A stretch of DNA of 64,000 bases, from NCBI RefSeq assembly GCF_000732725.1, contig NZ_JPNB01000001.1, forward strand, positions 1,612,001-1,676,000. The letters are read 5' to 3'. Shown piece after piece: positions 7,952 through 17,597 of this stretch (position 1 is its first letter; every line of letters starts with the position of its first letter). This DNA is from Kineothrix alysoides (GTDB lineage Bacteria > Bacillota > Clostridia > Lachnospirales > Lachnospiraceae). Made by a program: the position numbers and the translations under genes. The notes below the pieces were generated by a model. It was not told the DNA's origin and made no database searches. It worked only from the letters and a program-made list of their open reading frames with translations.

Positions 7952-9124
7952 TCAATTTTGGGGCAAAACCCGTACTATTTTTGCAGGGGTCCGATAGTTA
8001 TATTTAGAAATCTTAATTCCCGTCTTAGGGCTGCTGGCATGCACCACCTGGCCTCCGCCGATATACAGTGCCACATGGTTGATGCTGCCGCCTTTCGCAT
8101 AGAAAATCAAATCGCCGGGCTGAGCTTCGGAGATGGATATTTTCGTCCCTGCTCCCGCTTGCGAGCCTGAATTTCTAGGCAAGGAGATGCCGAAGTTTTT
8201 AAATACGCTGAGCACGAATCCGGAGCAATCCGTCCCCTTGGTCAGGCTCGTTCCTCCCCATACATAAGGATTTCCCACAAACTGCTTCGCATATTGGCAC
8301 AAATCCACACGAATGTCGGACACGCCTTGTCCATATAACAACTCAGTCATCGTAATGGCTTTTGCAAGCTTCTCCTCCACGCTGACATATTCCGCCGCAA
8401 CATAATTTTCCTCATCGTCAATCAGAACCTTAACCCAGTCGCCCTCAACTGCAACCACATCCAGTTCTTCTCCCTGAGGAACCATAGTAATTATCTCACA
8501 GTCCGTATTCGGCTTTTCTCTGACCTTTAAACTGTCGGTATTGACTACCGCAACTACAGCCATCGCTTCATTCGCACGTTTTTTCGCATTCCAGCCGTCC
8601 AATAGGAATTCGCTCTTCACATAGCCCTCTACCTTTCCAGACTTGATAAGCGTCCATTCTCCTTCGCTCTTTATGATTTCACAGGCCGCGTTCTTCGGAA
8701 GCTTCCCTACCAGCTTTCCGTCATCCGCAGGCGTCTGTCTGATATTCAAATTATTGTCCACATTGGAAATGCCGAGATTCGTATATCCCCAGAGCGCCCC
8801 CTGAGCATCATCCGCCGCAGCGATATATTCCGCCTGCGTCCTTTCTGCTTCCAGCAAGGCTGCTGCTCCTACCGGCTGTGCTATTGATTCCTTTATCGGT
8901 TCCGTGGCCGCAACTGCCTTCGACTTCAGCACACTGGACGCAGCCATGCTCTCTGCTATGGAATAATTCGTTCCCAGTTCATCGTTTGCGACAGACGAAA
9001 CCTCTTTCGATACGAACAGCTTCTCCAGAGTTTCACTGCCTTCTATCGCATATACCGGAGTATTCTGCAGTAAAATCATTCCCGTTATGCACATGCTGGC
9101 AATGCCCGTTAGTTTATATTTCAT
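7952..9124 (-). CDS. Secreted SH3-domain NlpC/P60 peptidoglycan hydrolase
   Basis: A 390-residue protein with a signal peptide (residues 1-26, ending PVYA), a linker, two bacterial SH3 domains (about 113-175 and 188-250) and a C-terminal NlpC/P60 peptidase (about 272-390). The catalytic set is visible: Cys300 in TDCSGF, His350 in INHVALYIG and His362 in VVHASS. Such enzymes cut D-Glu/diamino-acid bonds in cell-wall stem peptides, with SH3 domains binding the wall. It is monocistronic, with a consensus promoter at 9173-9201 and the rpsO promoter immediately downstream. The start follows CGGAGGTTTTC. Confidence 0.93.
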   Translation of the reverse strand: MKYKLTGIASMCITGMILLQNTPVYAIEGSETLEKLFVSKEVSSVANDELGTNYSIAESMAASSVLKSKAVAATEPIKESIAQPVGAAALLEAERTQAEYIAAADDAQGALWGYTNLGISNVDNNLNIRQTPADDGKLVGKLPKNAACEIIKSEGEWTLIKSGKVEGYVKSEFLLDGWNAKKRANEAMAVVAVVNTDSLKVREKPNTDCEIITMVPQGEELDVVAVEGDWVKVLIDDEENYVAAEYVSVEEKLAKAITMTELLYGQGVSDIRVDLCQYAKQFVGNPYVWGGTSLTKGTDCSGFVLSVFKNFGISLPRNSGSQAGAGTKISISEAQPGDLIFYAKGGSINHVALYIGGGQVVHASSPKTGIKISKYNYRTPAKIVRVLPQN

Positions 9125-9137
9125 GAAAACCTCCGTG

Positions 9138-9178
9138 ATATATTACAAAATTATTAAATATATTACAGGGTTATTATA
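9138..9178 (-). repeat. Two-copy 20-base repeat in the NlpC/P60 leader
   Basis: Between promoter and start codon the minus strand reads AATAACCCTGTAATATATTT followed directly by AATAATTTTGTAATATATCA, a tandem duplication with 16 of 20 positions kept. The shared core TGTAATATAT recurs 20 bases apart, about two helical turns, which would suit a DNA-binding dimer. Confidence 0.6.
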
Positions 9179-9201
9179 ACAATAGAAAATACCGCTGTCA
9201 A
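9173..9201 (-). promoter_or_regulatory. Consensus sigma-A promoter of the NlpC/P60 gene
   Basis: On the minus strand the -35 is a perfect TTGACA (9196-9201) and the -10 a perfect TATAAT (9173-9178) with a 17-base spacer. The gene is therefore expected to be strongly expressed unless repressed. Confidence 0.85.
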
Positions 9202-9206
9202 ATAAA

Positions 9207-9242
9207 AAAAAGCGGGAAACTTTGGAAGTGTTCGCGCTTTTT
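9207..9242 (-). terminator. Intrinsic terminator after ribF
   Basis: Minus-strand AAAAAGCGCGAA pairs with TTCCCGCTTTTT (one mismatch) and the stem runs into a T-rich tail. It marks the end of the rimP-to-ribF operon. Confidence 0.8.
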
Positions 9243-9297
9243 CTACTTTTTTCTGCATTGTCTTTCTAAATCTGGCTGTCCCTTTCAGGCATAAGGT

Positions 9298-10221
9298 TCA
9301 GGATCCGAAGTGAAATGCTTTTCCTTCTTCGATATCCTTCATCATCTGCTCCTTTAAAGCGTCCTTGCCGTCAAATTTCTTCTCAGGCCTCTTATAAGAA
9401 AGCAGCCTTATCGTCATCTCTTCTCCGTAAATATCCTCGTCGAATTCATAAATAAAGGTTTCCACACCCATCTGCCCGTTGTCGCTTACTGTGGGCTTGT
9501 ATCCGATATTCGTTATCCCGGCATATTTCCTTTCTTTTATAAATACTTCGGAATAATAGACCCCCCTTGGGGGCAATAGCTTAGCCGCAGAAGGCAGGAG
9601 ATTTGCCGTAGGCATTCCAATCGTTCTGCCGTAACTGTTTCCATGCGCTATCGTCTCGCTTATACCATAAGGAGCGCCCAACAGCTTAGCCACCATTTCC
9701 ATATTGCCTTTCTCTAATTCCTCCCGCACGTAGGTGGAACTGATTTCCCGTCCGTTAAAGTAAATCTTATCAATAATCTCCACCTGATATCCGAAACGCC
9801 CTGCCATGGAACGAAGGAGCATATAATTTCCGGCTCCCTTATCGCCGAAAGACACGTCAGGTCCTGCTGCTATGTATTCGGCATGGAGCTTCTTCACCAG
9901 AATATCTTCGATGAAATCTTCAGGTAAAGTAGCGGCAGTCTGCACCGTCAAGGGAAATTCTATGAGCACATCGATCCCCATCTGCTCAAAGGCCATTCTC
10001 TTTTCCTTCTTCGTCATTAATTCCCTGTCATCCGCCCTTCCAAAAAGTACGGATGGCGGGGGATCGAAGGTAAAAACAACCGCTTTCTGACCTTGTTCCT
10101 TCTGCTCTAATATATTGCCAAGCAGCTTCTGATGCCCCAAATGGATACCGTCGAACTTACCTATGGAAACTGCACTCTTTCCACACAACTCGAATTCTGT
10201 CGTTCCTTGAATAATTTGCAT
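9298..10221 (-). CDS. ribF: Bifunctional riboflavin kinase / FAD synthetase
   Basis: A 307-residue protein, normal for RibF. The N-terminal adenylyltransferase domain (about 1-185) shows the nucleotide-binding SIGKFDGIHLGHQKLL motif at 17-32, and the C-terminal flavokinase domain (about 186-305) contains GRTIGMPTANL. It converts riboflavin to FMN and then FAD. It starts one base after the truB stop, so it is coupled to truB as the last gene of the operon, followed by a terminator at 9207. Confidence 0.97.
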   Translation of the reverse strand: MQIIQGTTEFELCGKSAVSIGKFDGIHLGHQKLLGNILEQKEQGQKAVVFTFDPPPSVLFGRADDRELMTKKEKRMAFEQMGIDVLIEFPLTVQTAATLPEDFIEDILVKKLHAEYIAAGPDVSFGDKGAGNYMLLRSMAGRFGYQVEIIDKIYFNGREISSTYVREELEKGNMEMVAKLLGAPYGISETIAHGNSYGRTIGMPTANLLPSAAKLLPPRGVYYSEVFIKERKYAGITNIGYKPTVSDNGQMGVETFIYEFDEDIYGEEMTIRLLSYKRPEKKFDGKDALKEQMMKDIEEGKAFHFGS

Positions 10222-10222
10222 T

Positions 10223-11125
10223 TTATTTCTCCAAAAACATTTTCACGGGAACAAACCGCTCCTCTTGTGAACAATATTCATATATACCGTAAAACTTTCC
10301 TTCGCCGCCGTACACCCGCACCGTCTCTTTATCCCCGTATGCGTCCTCCGTAATCAGCATGTCGGCGTAAAAGGAGTTCCCGTTATCGATTAGCTTCTTA
10401 AACTTTTCCTCTACCGTTACCGCTTTATAATCTTTAAAGACTGCATCCACCGGAAGTATGTAATTCCCCATCGTTCCCTGCCCTGCAGCCTTTTCTATAT
10501 CGCCAAGCGTCATAGCATCTTCCAAAACAAAGCCACCGGCACGGGTCCTCTCCAGATGTGTCATCACGGCCCCGCATCCCAGCTTCTGGCCGATGTCATG
10601 GCATAGCGTCCTGATATAGGTACCCTTGGAGCATCCTACCGTCATAGCGGCCTTGGGAAGCTCTATACTGCTTATTGTTATATAATCAATGTGTACCGGC
10701 CTTGCCTTCCTCTCGATTTCCTTACCTTCGCGCGCAAGCTGGTACAGCTTCTTTCCGTCTACTTTAATGGCAGAATACATGGGCGGAACCTGATCATAGG
10801 CCCCGACGAAGGACAAGATCGCCTCCTGCGTCTGTAATACGGTAATGTCCACCGTTTCTTCCGAAAGGACTTTACCCGAAATATCCTGCGTATCCGTTAC
10901 TCTTCCAAGAAGAAATTCCGTCTGATATTCCTTGCTCTTATCCGTAAGCATATCGCACAGCTTCGTAGCACTCCCAAGGCATACCGGGAGCACCCCTACC
11001 GCATCCGGGTCCAGCGTCCCGGTATGCCCGATCTTCTTCTGCTTCAATATTCCGCGAAGCTTCGCCACTACGTCATGGGAAGTAAATCCTGCCTCTTTAT
11101 ATACATTGATAATTCCGTTATACAT
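10223..11125 (-). CDS. truB: tRNA pseudouridine-55 synthase
   Basis: A 300-residue TruB with the catalytic motif GHTGTLDPDAVGVL, where Asp39 is the expected nucleophile, and the second conserved stretch YQVPPMYSAIKVDG (written here YDQVPPMYSAIKVDGK around 114-129). A C-terminal PUA-like region follows. It makes pseudouridine 55 in the T-loop of tRNAs. It lies between nrnA and ribF in the normal Firmicutes order. Confidence 0.97.
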   Translation of the reverse strand: MYNGIINVYKEAGFTSHDVVAKLRGILKQKKIGHTGTLDPDAVGVLPVCLGSATKLCDMLTDKSKEYQTEFLLGRVTDTQDISGKVLSEETVDITVLQTQEAILSFVGAYDQVPPMYSAIKVDGKKLYQLAREGKEIERKARPVHIDYITISSIELPKAAMTVGCSKGTYIRTLCHDIGQKLGCGAVMTHLERTRAGGFVLEDAMTLGDIEKAAGQGTMGNYILPVDAVFKDYKAVTVEEKFKKLIDNGNSFYADMLITEDAYGDKETVRVYGGEGKFYGIYEYCSQEERFVPVKMFLEK

Positions 11126-11153
11126 CTTCCCTCTCCACTGTCTTTTGCATCTT

Positions 11154-12113
11154 TTATTTCATGTTCTTCTGTAATTCTTTTTCGATGTGCAGAGAAAGAT
11201 TATTCACTACATCGTGAAAGGTACCGTTCATCGTACAGCCTGCAGCCCGCACATGCCCACCACCGCCGAAAAATACGGCAATCTGCGCTACGTCCACCAT
11301 TCCTTTGGAGCGCAGGCTTACTTTGTATTCCATCATTCCCGTCTTATACATGAAAATGGTGCACTCCACACCCTCCGTATGATTAAGTTGACTCACAATA
11401 CCCTCCAGGTCTTTAGAGTCCGCATGATAAAAAGCGAGGGTTCTCTGATGTATCGCACTGACAATACATTTCCCGTCCATAAATGTAATACTTTCCAAAA
11501 GCGCACGCCCCAGCAGAAGGTTCTGCACATAGGTCTTTTCATAAAAGGTCTTTTCTATGATTCCAGAAAAATCAAAGCCGAAGGAAATCAGCTTAGATGC
11601 TATCGCAAGTGCGTCCGGTGTTGTATTGGAATAATTGAAGACTCCCGTATCGTGTATGATACCAATATAAATCGCCTTAGCGATTTCCTCATCCAGCTTT
11701 TCTTCATCTAATACTTTGTAAATCAGCTCGCTGGTAGAACTGGCCTGCGCATCGATATAATTCGTGCCGCTGCAGCCTTTATTGCTGATATGGTGGTCGA
11801 TATTTATCTTCTTAACCGCATTGTCAAAAAGCTTTTCCGCCTCTCCCATACGCTCTTTCACCGTATCGAGCGCAATAAAAGCATCGAATTGTTCCACCTG
11901 TGTCTTAAAATCGGTCCGGATTTCTTTCACGGCCCCGAGGCAATCGAAAACCTCCGGTGGCTGCTCTAGAAACACCTCCACCTGAGCCTTGGGAAATTCT
12001 TTTTTTAAGTACATATATAAAGCCACGCAGGAGCCGACACAATCTCCGTCGGGTCTGATATGGCCGCTGATGCCAATAGTCTGCGCTCCCTTTACTTCTT
12101 CTGAAATTTTCAT
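11154..12113 (-). CDS. nrnA: DHH-family oligoribonuclease / pAp phosphatase NrnA
   Basis: A DHH/DHHA1 phosphoesterase of about 319 residues. The DHH domain shows HIRPDGDCVGS near the N-terminus and NIDHHIS in the middle; the DHHA1 domain ends with the GGGGHVRAAGC motif. NrnA degrades very short RNAs and dephosphorylates 3'-phosphoadenosine 5'-phosphate. The reading frame is open 13 codons further upstream to a TTG at 12152, but the ATG at 12113 is chosen because AAGGGGGCGGACG sits directly before it and the family starts there. Confidence 0.93.
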   Translation of the reverse strand: MKISEEVKGAQTIGISGHIRPDGDCVGSCVALYMYLKKEFPKAQVEVFLEQPPEVFDCLGAVKEIRTDFKTQVEQFDAFIALDTVKERMGEAEKLFDNAVKKINIDHHISNKGCSGTNYIDAQASSTSELIYKVLDEEKLDEEIAKAIYIGIIHDTGVFNYSNTTPDALAIASKLISFGFDFSGIIEKTFYEKTYVQNLLLGRALLESITFMDGKCIVSAIHQRTLAFYHADSKDLEGIVSQLNHTEGVECTIFMYKTGMMEYKVSLRSKGMVDVAQIAVFFGGGGHVRAAGCTMNGTFHDVVNNLSLHIEKELQKNMK

Positions 12114-12163
12114 CGTCCGCCCCCTTCCTCCGCCTACACAAGCGGAAATCAAACATTTACTTC

Positions 12164-12535
12164 TTATTCCTCTTCTTTGCTGCCGTCCTTATTCACTTCG
12201 TCGATCAGCTTGGACATGTTCACGCCATAAGCGATGGACTGGTCCATAATAAAAGTAATCTCCGGCGTATTTCTTAGATTGATTTCTTTCGCCAGCTGGT
12301 TCTTAATGTAGCCGCTCGCGCTTTTTAAGCCGGCCAGCGTACTTTTTAGTGCCTCTTCCTCTCCCAGCACGCTGATCCATGCCTTGCATGTCTTTAAGTC
12401 CGGAGACACTTCCACCGATACCACTGAGGTAAGCGGGCTGATACGCGGGTCCTTGATTCCGCCGCGTATGATTTCAGCCAAAGCTCTCTGCACTTCCCCG
12501 TTGATCCGTGTATTCTTTAAACTATTTTTTCTCAT
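12164..12535 (-). CDS. rbfA: 30S ribosome-binding factor A
   Basis: A KH-type ribosome-assembly factor of about 123 residues, with RINGEVQRALAEIIRGGIKDPRI at its N-terminus (split: RINGEVQRALAEII then RGGIKDPRI). RbfA helps mature the 5' end of 16S rRNA during 30S assembly. The start at MRKNSLKNTR (12535) is preferred on family grounds; ATG at 12547 or TTG at 12556 in the same frame are alternatives. It follows infB by about 50 bases. Confidence 0.93.
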   Translation of the reverse strand: MRKNSLKNTRINGEVQRALAEIIRGGIKDPRISPLTSVVSVEVSPDLKTCKAWISVLGEEEALKSTLAGLKSASGYIKNQLAKEINLRNTPEITFIMDQSIAYGVNMSKLIDEVNKDGSKEEE

Positions 12536-12584
12536 ATTATCATCCATTTCCTTCAAGGCCGTACCGCACCAGGCATAAAACTCC

Positions 12585-15500
12585 TTAGCGGGGTACCTCT
12601 ACCATAATATAAGCCTCTACGATATCCAACTCCTGTATCTGGTCGAAACTTTCAAATACAAGGCCGCACTCGAATCCGGCTTTTACTTCCTTGACGTCGT
12701 CCTTGAATCTCTTAAGAGAAGCCAGCTCGCCTTCGAAGATCTGCTCGCCCTCTCTCGTAACGCGAACCTTGCAGTCCCTTTTGAATATGCCGTCCAGCAC
12801 ATAGGATCCTGCAATATTGCCGATTGCTGATGCTTTGAATATCTGTCGCACCTCCGCGTGGCCGATTACCTTCTCTTCGAATACGGGGTCTAACATACCC
12901 TTCATCGCCGCCTCAATATCCTCTATTGCCTGATAAATGACCTTATAAAGTCTGATATCTACGCCTTCCCTCTCCGATATGGTCTTAGCCATAGCGTCCG
13001 GTCTGACGTTGAAGCCGATGATGATTGCCTGCGAAGCCGATGCCAGCGATACGTCCGACTCGTTGATAGCGCCTACGCCGCCATGAATACATTTTACTAC
13101 CACCTCTTCGTTGGAAAGCTTGAGAAGGCTCTGCTTTACCGCCTCTACGCTTCCTTGTACGTCGGCCTTTACAATCAGGTTGAGTTCCTTCAAATTACCT
13201 GCCTGAATCTTCGTAAAGAGATCATCAAGAGACATCTTGGCTTTAGTATCCTCAAGCATCTTTTCTTTATTCTGAGAAAGATAGGTTTCTGCATAAGTTT
13301 TCGCAGTCTTATCGTTTTCATGAGCGATGAACACTTCGCCTGCGTTGGGAACGTCGGAAAGTCCTAAAATTTCTACCGGAGTAGAAGGAAGTGCTTCTTT
13401 TACCCTTCTTCCCTTATCGTCGATCATAGCCCTTACTTTACCGTGACATGCTCCTGCGGAAATAAAATCTCCCACATAAAGCGTACCTTTTTGTACCAGC
13501 ACAGTGGCAACCGGGCCTCTTCCCTTATCCAATTCCGCCTCGATGACGAGACCTCTTGCACGTCTTTCAGGGTTTGCCTTAAGCTCCAGAATTTCTGCCG
13601 TAAGCAGAATGGTCTCTAACAGCGTATCGATGCCTTCTCCTGACTTTGCAGAAACGGGCACGAATTCTGTCGTTCCGCCCCAATCTACAGGAATCAGCTC
13701 GTATTCTGTCATTTCCTGCTTTACACGGTCCATATTGGCACTGGGTTTATCTATCTTGTTGACAGCCACGATAATTTCGATACCTGCCGCCTTCGCGTGG
13801 TTGATCGCTTCTACTGTCTGTGGCATTACACCGTCGTCCGCCGCAACTACGAGGATGGCAATATCCGTGGAATTCGCCCCGCGCATACGCATTGCGGTAA
13901 AGGCCTCATGGCCCGGTGTATCGAGGAAAGTAATCTTCTGACCGTTAACATTTACCGTATAAGCACCGATGTGCTGTGTAATGCCGCCGGCTTCCTTATC
14001 GATTACGTTGGTCTTACGGATAGCGTCTAGCAGCGAAGTCTTTCCATGGTCGACATGACCCATAACGCATATGACCGGGGGCCTTGTAGCCAACTCTTCC
14101 TCTTTTTCGTCTTCTTCCTTTAACAGCTCTTCGATGACGTCAACTTTGACCTCTCTTTCGCAGATAATATCGTATTCGATCGCGATATTTCCCGCCTCTT
14201 CGAAGGAAAGTTCGGAATTCACTGTTACAACTTGGCCCTGAAGGAATAGCTTTTTAATGATGGCAGAGGGTTGCAGCTTCATTTTATCCGCGAAATCTTT
14301 AATCGTAATGAATTCCGGCACTGTAATTACTTTAATCTGCTCTTCCTTTGCATCTTCCGCCCTCTTTTCCGGTTTGATGAACCTTCCGGCCTTATTTTTG
14401 TTCAGCGTTTTTACATCCTCTTCGTAAATGAAATCTTTTTTGGAACGCTTATCTTTTTCCTGACTGATTCTGCGCTTTTCTTCGTCTCTGTGCTTTTCAG
14501 TATCCTTTACCGGGCTTTCCGGCACGAAACCTTTGGCAGGTGCAGCTTTTCTGAACTTATTGTCCGCCCCTGCATTGCCTCTGCCACCGCCTTCATTATT
14601 GTTAAAAGGCCTATTGCCCCTTGTATTAGAAGAATAATTGCGCCTATCGCCTTGATTCTCCTGATTGCCTGCATAAGGAGGGCGATTCGTTCCCCGGTTA
14701 TCATTTCTATTGTCGCTCCGATTTTCATTTCTGTTATTATCTGGTCTGTTATTATTGTACGGTCTGTTATTGCCGCTGTCAGTCCTGTTGTTATTGTACG
14801 GTCTGTTTCCGCCGCCGTCAGTTCTGTTGTTATTATACGGTCTGTTTCCACCGCCGTCAGTTCTGTTGTTATTATATGGCCTATTGTTGCTGCCGTCAGT
14901 TCTAACGCCATCAGTTCTGTTATTATTATACGGTCTGTTTCCGCCGCCGTCAGTTCTGTTGTTATTATACGGTCTGTTGTTGCTGCCGTCAGTTCTAACG
15001 CCATCAGTTCTGTTATTATTATACGGTCTGTTGCTGCCGCCGTCAGTTCTGTTGTTATTATACGGCCTGTTTCCGCCGCCGTCAGTTCTGTTGTTATTAT
15101 ACGGCCTGTTTCCGCCATCGGTTCTGTTGTTATTATACGGTCTGTTTCCTCCGTCGGTTCTGTTGTTATCCGTTCTTCTCGGTGATTCCGTATTGCCGCT
15201 GCGATTATTAGTATAGCTGTTTCTTTCCGCAGTATCCGTCTCTCTCGTACTTACTGCCGATATCTGAGTCTCCGTCACGGGAGCTGCTTCCTGCATCGGT
15301 TTCGTCTCCTTTTTGAGTGTATTAACAGACGATACCATCGTCACGGGAGGAGTAGGCGAAGGTGGCGTCAATGGTTTTACCGGACGATAAGGCTCTGCAG
15401 CCTTTTTCTGATTTGCATTCACCGGATTGTTATTGCCAGGAGCTGGGGCCGATTTTCTCTCACTGCCCTGCTGCTGGGGCTTTTGTCCCGGCATCTTGCT

Positions 15501-15761
15501 GTTGTGAGGATTACTCACAAAAATAATTTTCTTCTTTTTCTTAGGTATATCTGCTGTTTCCTGCTCTGCTTTTACAACTTCCTGCTTCGTCGTCTCAGCC
15601 CTCTCTTTCCCAAATTGCTTTCTTATAAGCGCTACTGCATCGTCTTCGATAGAACTTTGCGGTGCCTTAGCTTCTATTCCCTTTTCTTGTAGAAAAGAGA
15701 GAATATCTTTACTCTGTTTATCTAATTCTTTCGCAAGTTCATGTACTTTCATTTTCGCCAT
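12585..15761 (-). CDS. infB: Translation initiation factor IF-2 with asparagine-rich repeat expansion
   Basis: About 1058 residues. The C-terminal half is a normal IF-2: N2-type domain, GTPase with [14 protein letters not shown] near residue 572 and [12 protein letters not shown], then the beta-barrel and C1/C2 domains. IF-2 places initiator tRNA on the 30S subunit. The N-terminal extension is unusually long: an IF2_N helix (1-50), a proline/lysine-rich linker and ten NRPYNNNR-containing repeats at about 199-341. The start is taken at the ATG at 15761, with GGAGGTAGTGAGC upstream; a GTG at 15767 is less well spaced. Confidence 0.97.
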   Translation of the reverse strand: MAKMKVHELAKELDKQSKDILSFLQEKGIEAKAPQSSIEDDAVALIRKQFGKERAETTKQEVVKAEQETADIPKKKKKIIFVSNPHNSKMPGQKPQQQGSERKSAPAPGNNNPVNANQKKAAEPYRPVKPLTPPSPTPPVTMVSSVNTLKKETKPMQEAAPVTETQISAVSTRETDTAERNSYTNNRSGNTESPRRTDNNRTDGGNRPYNNNRTDGGNRPYNNNRTDGGGNRPYNNNRTDGGSNRPYNNNRTDGVRTDGSNNRPYNNNRTDGGGNRPYNNNRTDGVRTDGSNNRPYNNNRTDGGGNRPYNNNRTDGGGNRPYNNNRTDSGNNRPYNNNRPDNNRNENRSDNRNDNRGTNRPPYAGNQENQGDRRNYSSNTRGNRPFNNNEGGGRGNAGADNKFRKAAPAKGFVPESPVKDTEKHRDEEKRRISQEKDKRSKKDFIYEEDVKTLNKNKAGRFIKPEKRAEDAKEEQIKVITVPEFITIKDFADKMKLQPSAIIKKLFLQGQVVTVNSELSFEEAGNIAIEYDIICEREVKVDVIEELLKEEDEKEEELATRPPVICVMGHVDHGKTSLLDAIRKTNVIDKEAGGITQHIGAYTVNVNGQKITFLDTPGHEAFTAMRMRGANSTDIAILVVAADDGVMPQTVEAINHAKAAGIEIIVAVNKIDKPSANMDRVKQEMTEYELIPVDWGGTTEFVPVSAKSGEGIDTLLETILLTAEILELKANPERRARGLVIEAELDKGRGPVATVLVQKGTLYVGDFISAGACHGKVRAMIDDKGRRVKEALPSTPVEILGLSDVPNAGEVFIAHENDKTAKTYAETYLSQNKEKMLEDTKAKMSLDDLFTKIQAGNLKELNLIVKADVQGSVEAVKQSLLKLSNEEVVVKCIHGGVGAINESDVSLASASQAIIIGFNVRPDAMAKTISEREGVDIRLYKVIYQAIEDIEAAMKGMLDPVFEEKVIGHAEVRQIFKASAIGNIAGSYVLDGIFKRDCKVRVTREGEQIFEGELASLKRFKDDVKEVKAGFECGLVFESFDQIQELDIVEAYIMVEVPR
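14745..15170 (-). repeat. Tandem repeat tract inside infB (about 36-54 base units)
   Basis: Ten in-frame copies of a unit coding NNNRTDGG(G)NRPY, mostly 36 or 39 bases with two longer units containing an extra VRTDGSN. The DNA is nearly identical between copies, with changes mainly at third positions, indicating recent duplication. Long open frames on the other strand and in the -2 frame here (for example 14710-15216) are by-products of the repeat. Confidence 0.9.
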
Positions 15762-15777
15762 GCTCACTACCTCCGTT

Positions 15778-16086
15778 TTATTCTTCTGATGCTTCCAAAT
15801 GCTTCTTTATGGACTTTGCAAATCCATTATCCGTTACTGCTAATGAAGAGCGCATTTCTTTACCCATGGCGTGCCCCAGTTCCTCTTTCGTTCCATATTG
15901 AAAAAACGGCACATTATAAAAGTCACACATATTGCGAAACATTTTTATGGTATTATCGGAAGCGTCCTTACTGACTATGACCAATACCGCACTTCCCGTC
16001 TTCACTGCTTTTTCTGTTGCTGTCTCTCCGCTCACTACATTTCTGGATCTGGCAGCGAGGCCGAGTAATGAATATATTTTATTCAT
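15778..16086 (-). CDS. ylxQ: L7Ae-family RNA-binding protein YlxQ
   Basis: A 102-residue protein with the L7Ae/L30e fold signature: [18 protein letters not shown] at the N-terminus and [14 protein letters not shown] in the centre. YlxQ-family proteins are small K-turn-binding proteins encoded between ylxR and infB in Firmicutes; the cellular role is not firmly known. The start overlaps the rnpM stop by four bases (ATGA), so the two are translationally coupled. Confidence 0.93.
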   Translation of the reverse strand: MNKIYSLLGLAARSRNVVSGETATEKAVKTGSAVLVIVSKDASDNTIKMFRNMCDFYNVPFFQYGTKEELGHAMGKEMRSSLAVTDNGFAKSIKKHLEASEE

Positions 16087-16346
16087 TCTCCTCTGAACTC
16101 CTTCTCCAGCTTTTCATAAACCTCATCTGGAATACTCATTTTGAAAGATCGCTCAAGTCCTTTATTCTTTCTTGCCTTTTTGAGGCATTCCTCAGAAATG
16201 CATACATAAGCGCCTCTTCCATTCTTTTTTCCTGTTACGTCGAGAATAATGTCGTTCTCTGCAGTTTTCAAAACTCGCATCATTTCCTTCTTGCTCTTCA
16301 TTTCACCGCAGCCTATACATTGTCTCAAAGGGATCTTCTTCGCCAT
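16083..16346 (-). CDS. rnpM: RNase P modulator RnpM (YlxR, DUF448)
   Basis: An 87-residue protein with RQCIGCGEMKSKKEM at 8-22 and GRGAYVCISEECLKKARK at about 43-60, the two conserved blocks of the YlxR family. In B. subtilis this protein binds RNase P RNA and modulates its activity. It lies between nusA and ylxQ in the standard order. Confidence 0.93.
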   Translation of the reverse strand: MAKKIPLRQCIGCGEMKSKKEMMRVLKTAENDIILDVTGKKNGRGAYVCISEECLKKARKNKGLERSFKMSIPDEVYEKLEKEFRGE

Positions 16347-16392
16347 ATCATACCCTTTCTGAACTTATAGTATCAATTGATGCTATAACTGT

Positions 16393-17553
16393 CTATTCTT
16401 CTGCCGGAATCTCTTCCAAGCTATCCTCTTCTACATACTCCCCATCATACTCTTCATCATATTCCTCGTCATACTCGTCATATTCATCCGCGTAATCCTC
16501 ATAACGGAATCCTGGCGAATCCTTCGCCTGTGTCTCACTCTTGATGTCTATCTTATATCCGGTCAGCCTTGCAGCAAGCCTTGCATTCTGTCCTTCCTTG
16601 CCAATTGCCAGAGAAAGCTGATAATCCGGTACTACGACCTTCGCGGTCTTTTCATCGGGATCTGCAAATACCGCAACGATTTTTGCAGGAGATAATGCAT
16701 TCTGAATGAGATTGCCGGGATTTTCATCCCAGTTGATGATATCTATTTTTTCCCCGCGCAGTTCTTCCACAATAGAATTCACTCTGGACCCGTTTAAACC
16801 TACACACGCGCCTACGGCATCTACGTTAGGATTGTTGGACCAAACAGCCATTTTCGTTCTGCTTCCCGATTCCCTCGCAATGCTCTTAATTTCAACCGTA
16901 CCGTCCTTAATTTCCGTAACCTCAGACTCGAACAGCCTCTTCACCAACTCCGGATGGGTACGGCTAACGAGAATCCTCGGTCCCTTTGGCGTATTCTTCA
17001 CTTCCAAAATATATACTTTAACCCGTTCCGTGGGCTTGAAAACTTCGCCTTTTACCTGCTCTGTTTCATTCAATATTCCGTCAGCTTTTCCTAAGTTTAT
17101 GCTGATGTTCTTTCCTACATAACGCTGTACAATTCCTGTTACCACATCTTTCTCTTTTTCATAATACTGGTTATAGATAACGCTTCTTTCTTCTTCCCTT
17201 ATTTTCTGCAGAATAACGTTCTTCGCATTCTGGGTCGCAATACGTCCGAATTCTTTGGATTTGATTTCCACGTGAAGAAGATTTCCAATCTGTGCCCTCT
17301 GTGAAATCTCTTTCGCATCGTCAAGGGAAATCTGGCAGCAATCGTCCTCTACCTCTTCCACTACTTCCTTCTCCGCATAGCATAAAAAATCGCAAGTCTC
17401 TCTGTTAATTTCGACCTTGATGTTATCCGATTTTCCAAAATGATTTTTGCAAGCTGTAATCAATGAATTCTCAATGGCATCAAACAATGTTTCTTTGCTG
17501 ATTTCCTTTTCCTTTTCCAGAATATCCAATGCTTCCATCAATTCTTTGTTCAT
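16393..17553 (-). CDS. nusA: Transcription termination/antitermination factor NusA
   Basis: A 386-residue NusA: N-terminal RNA-polymerase-binding domain (1-125), S1 domain (about 135-200) and two KH domains (about 205-345, with [15 protein letters not shown] and [15 protein letters not shown]). NusA increases pausing and intrinsic termination. A C-terminal acidic tail follows the KH domains (about 352-386), rich in DEY/EEY; it replaces the AR domains of proteobacterial NusA and is a local acidic repeat. The gene sits behind the attenuator-like leader of rimP, through which it may control itself. Confidence 0.97.
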   Translation of the reverse strand: MNKELMEALDILEKEKEISKETLFDAIENSLITACKNHFGKSDNIKVEINRETCDFLCYAEKEVVEEVEDDCCQISLDDAKEISQRAQIGNLLHVEIKSKEFGRIATQNAKNVILQKIREEERSVIYNQYYEKEKDVVTGIVQRYVGKNISINLGKADGILNETEQVKGEVFKPTERVKVYILEVKNTPKGPRILVSRTHPELVKRLFESEVTEIKDGTVEIKSIARESGSRTKMAVWSNNPNVDAVGACVGLNGSRVNSIVEELRGEKIDIINWDENPGNLIQNALSPAKIVAVFADPDEKTAKVVVPDYQLSLAIGKEGQNARLAARLTGYKIDIKSETQAKDSPGFRYEDYADEYDEYDEEYDEEYDGEYVEEDSLEEIPAEE

Positions 17554-17597
17554 TTTTCTCTTTTCCTTTCTGCTATCTCGTACCGAGATTATCCTCT

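Noticed and set aside
14271-15216. Long open frames on the plus strand and a second minus-strand frame through the infB repeat (up to 304 codons)
   Set aside because: They arise because the repeat lacks stops in several frames; the products are low-complexity and the infB frame is certain.
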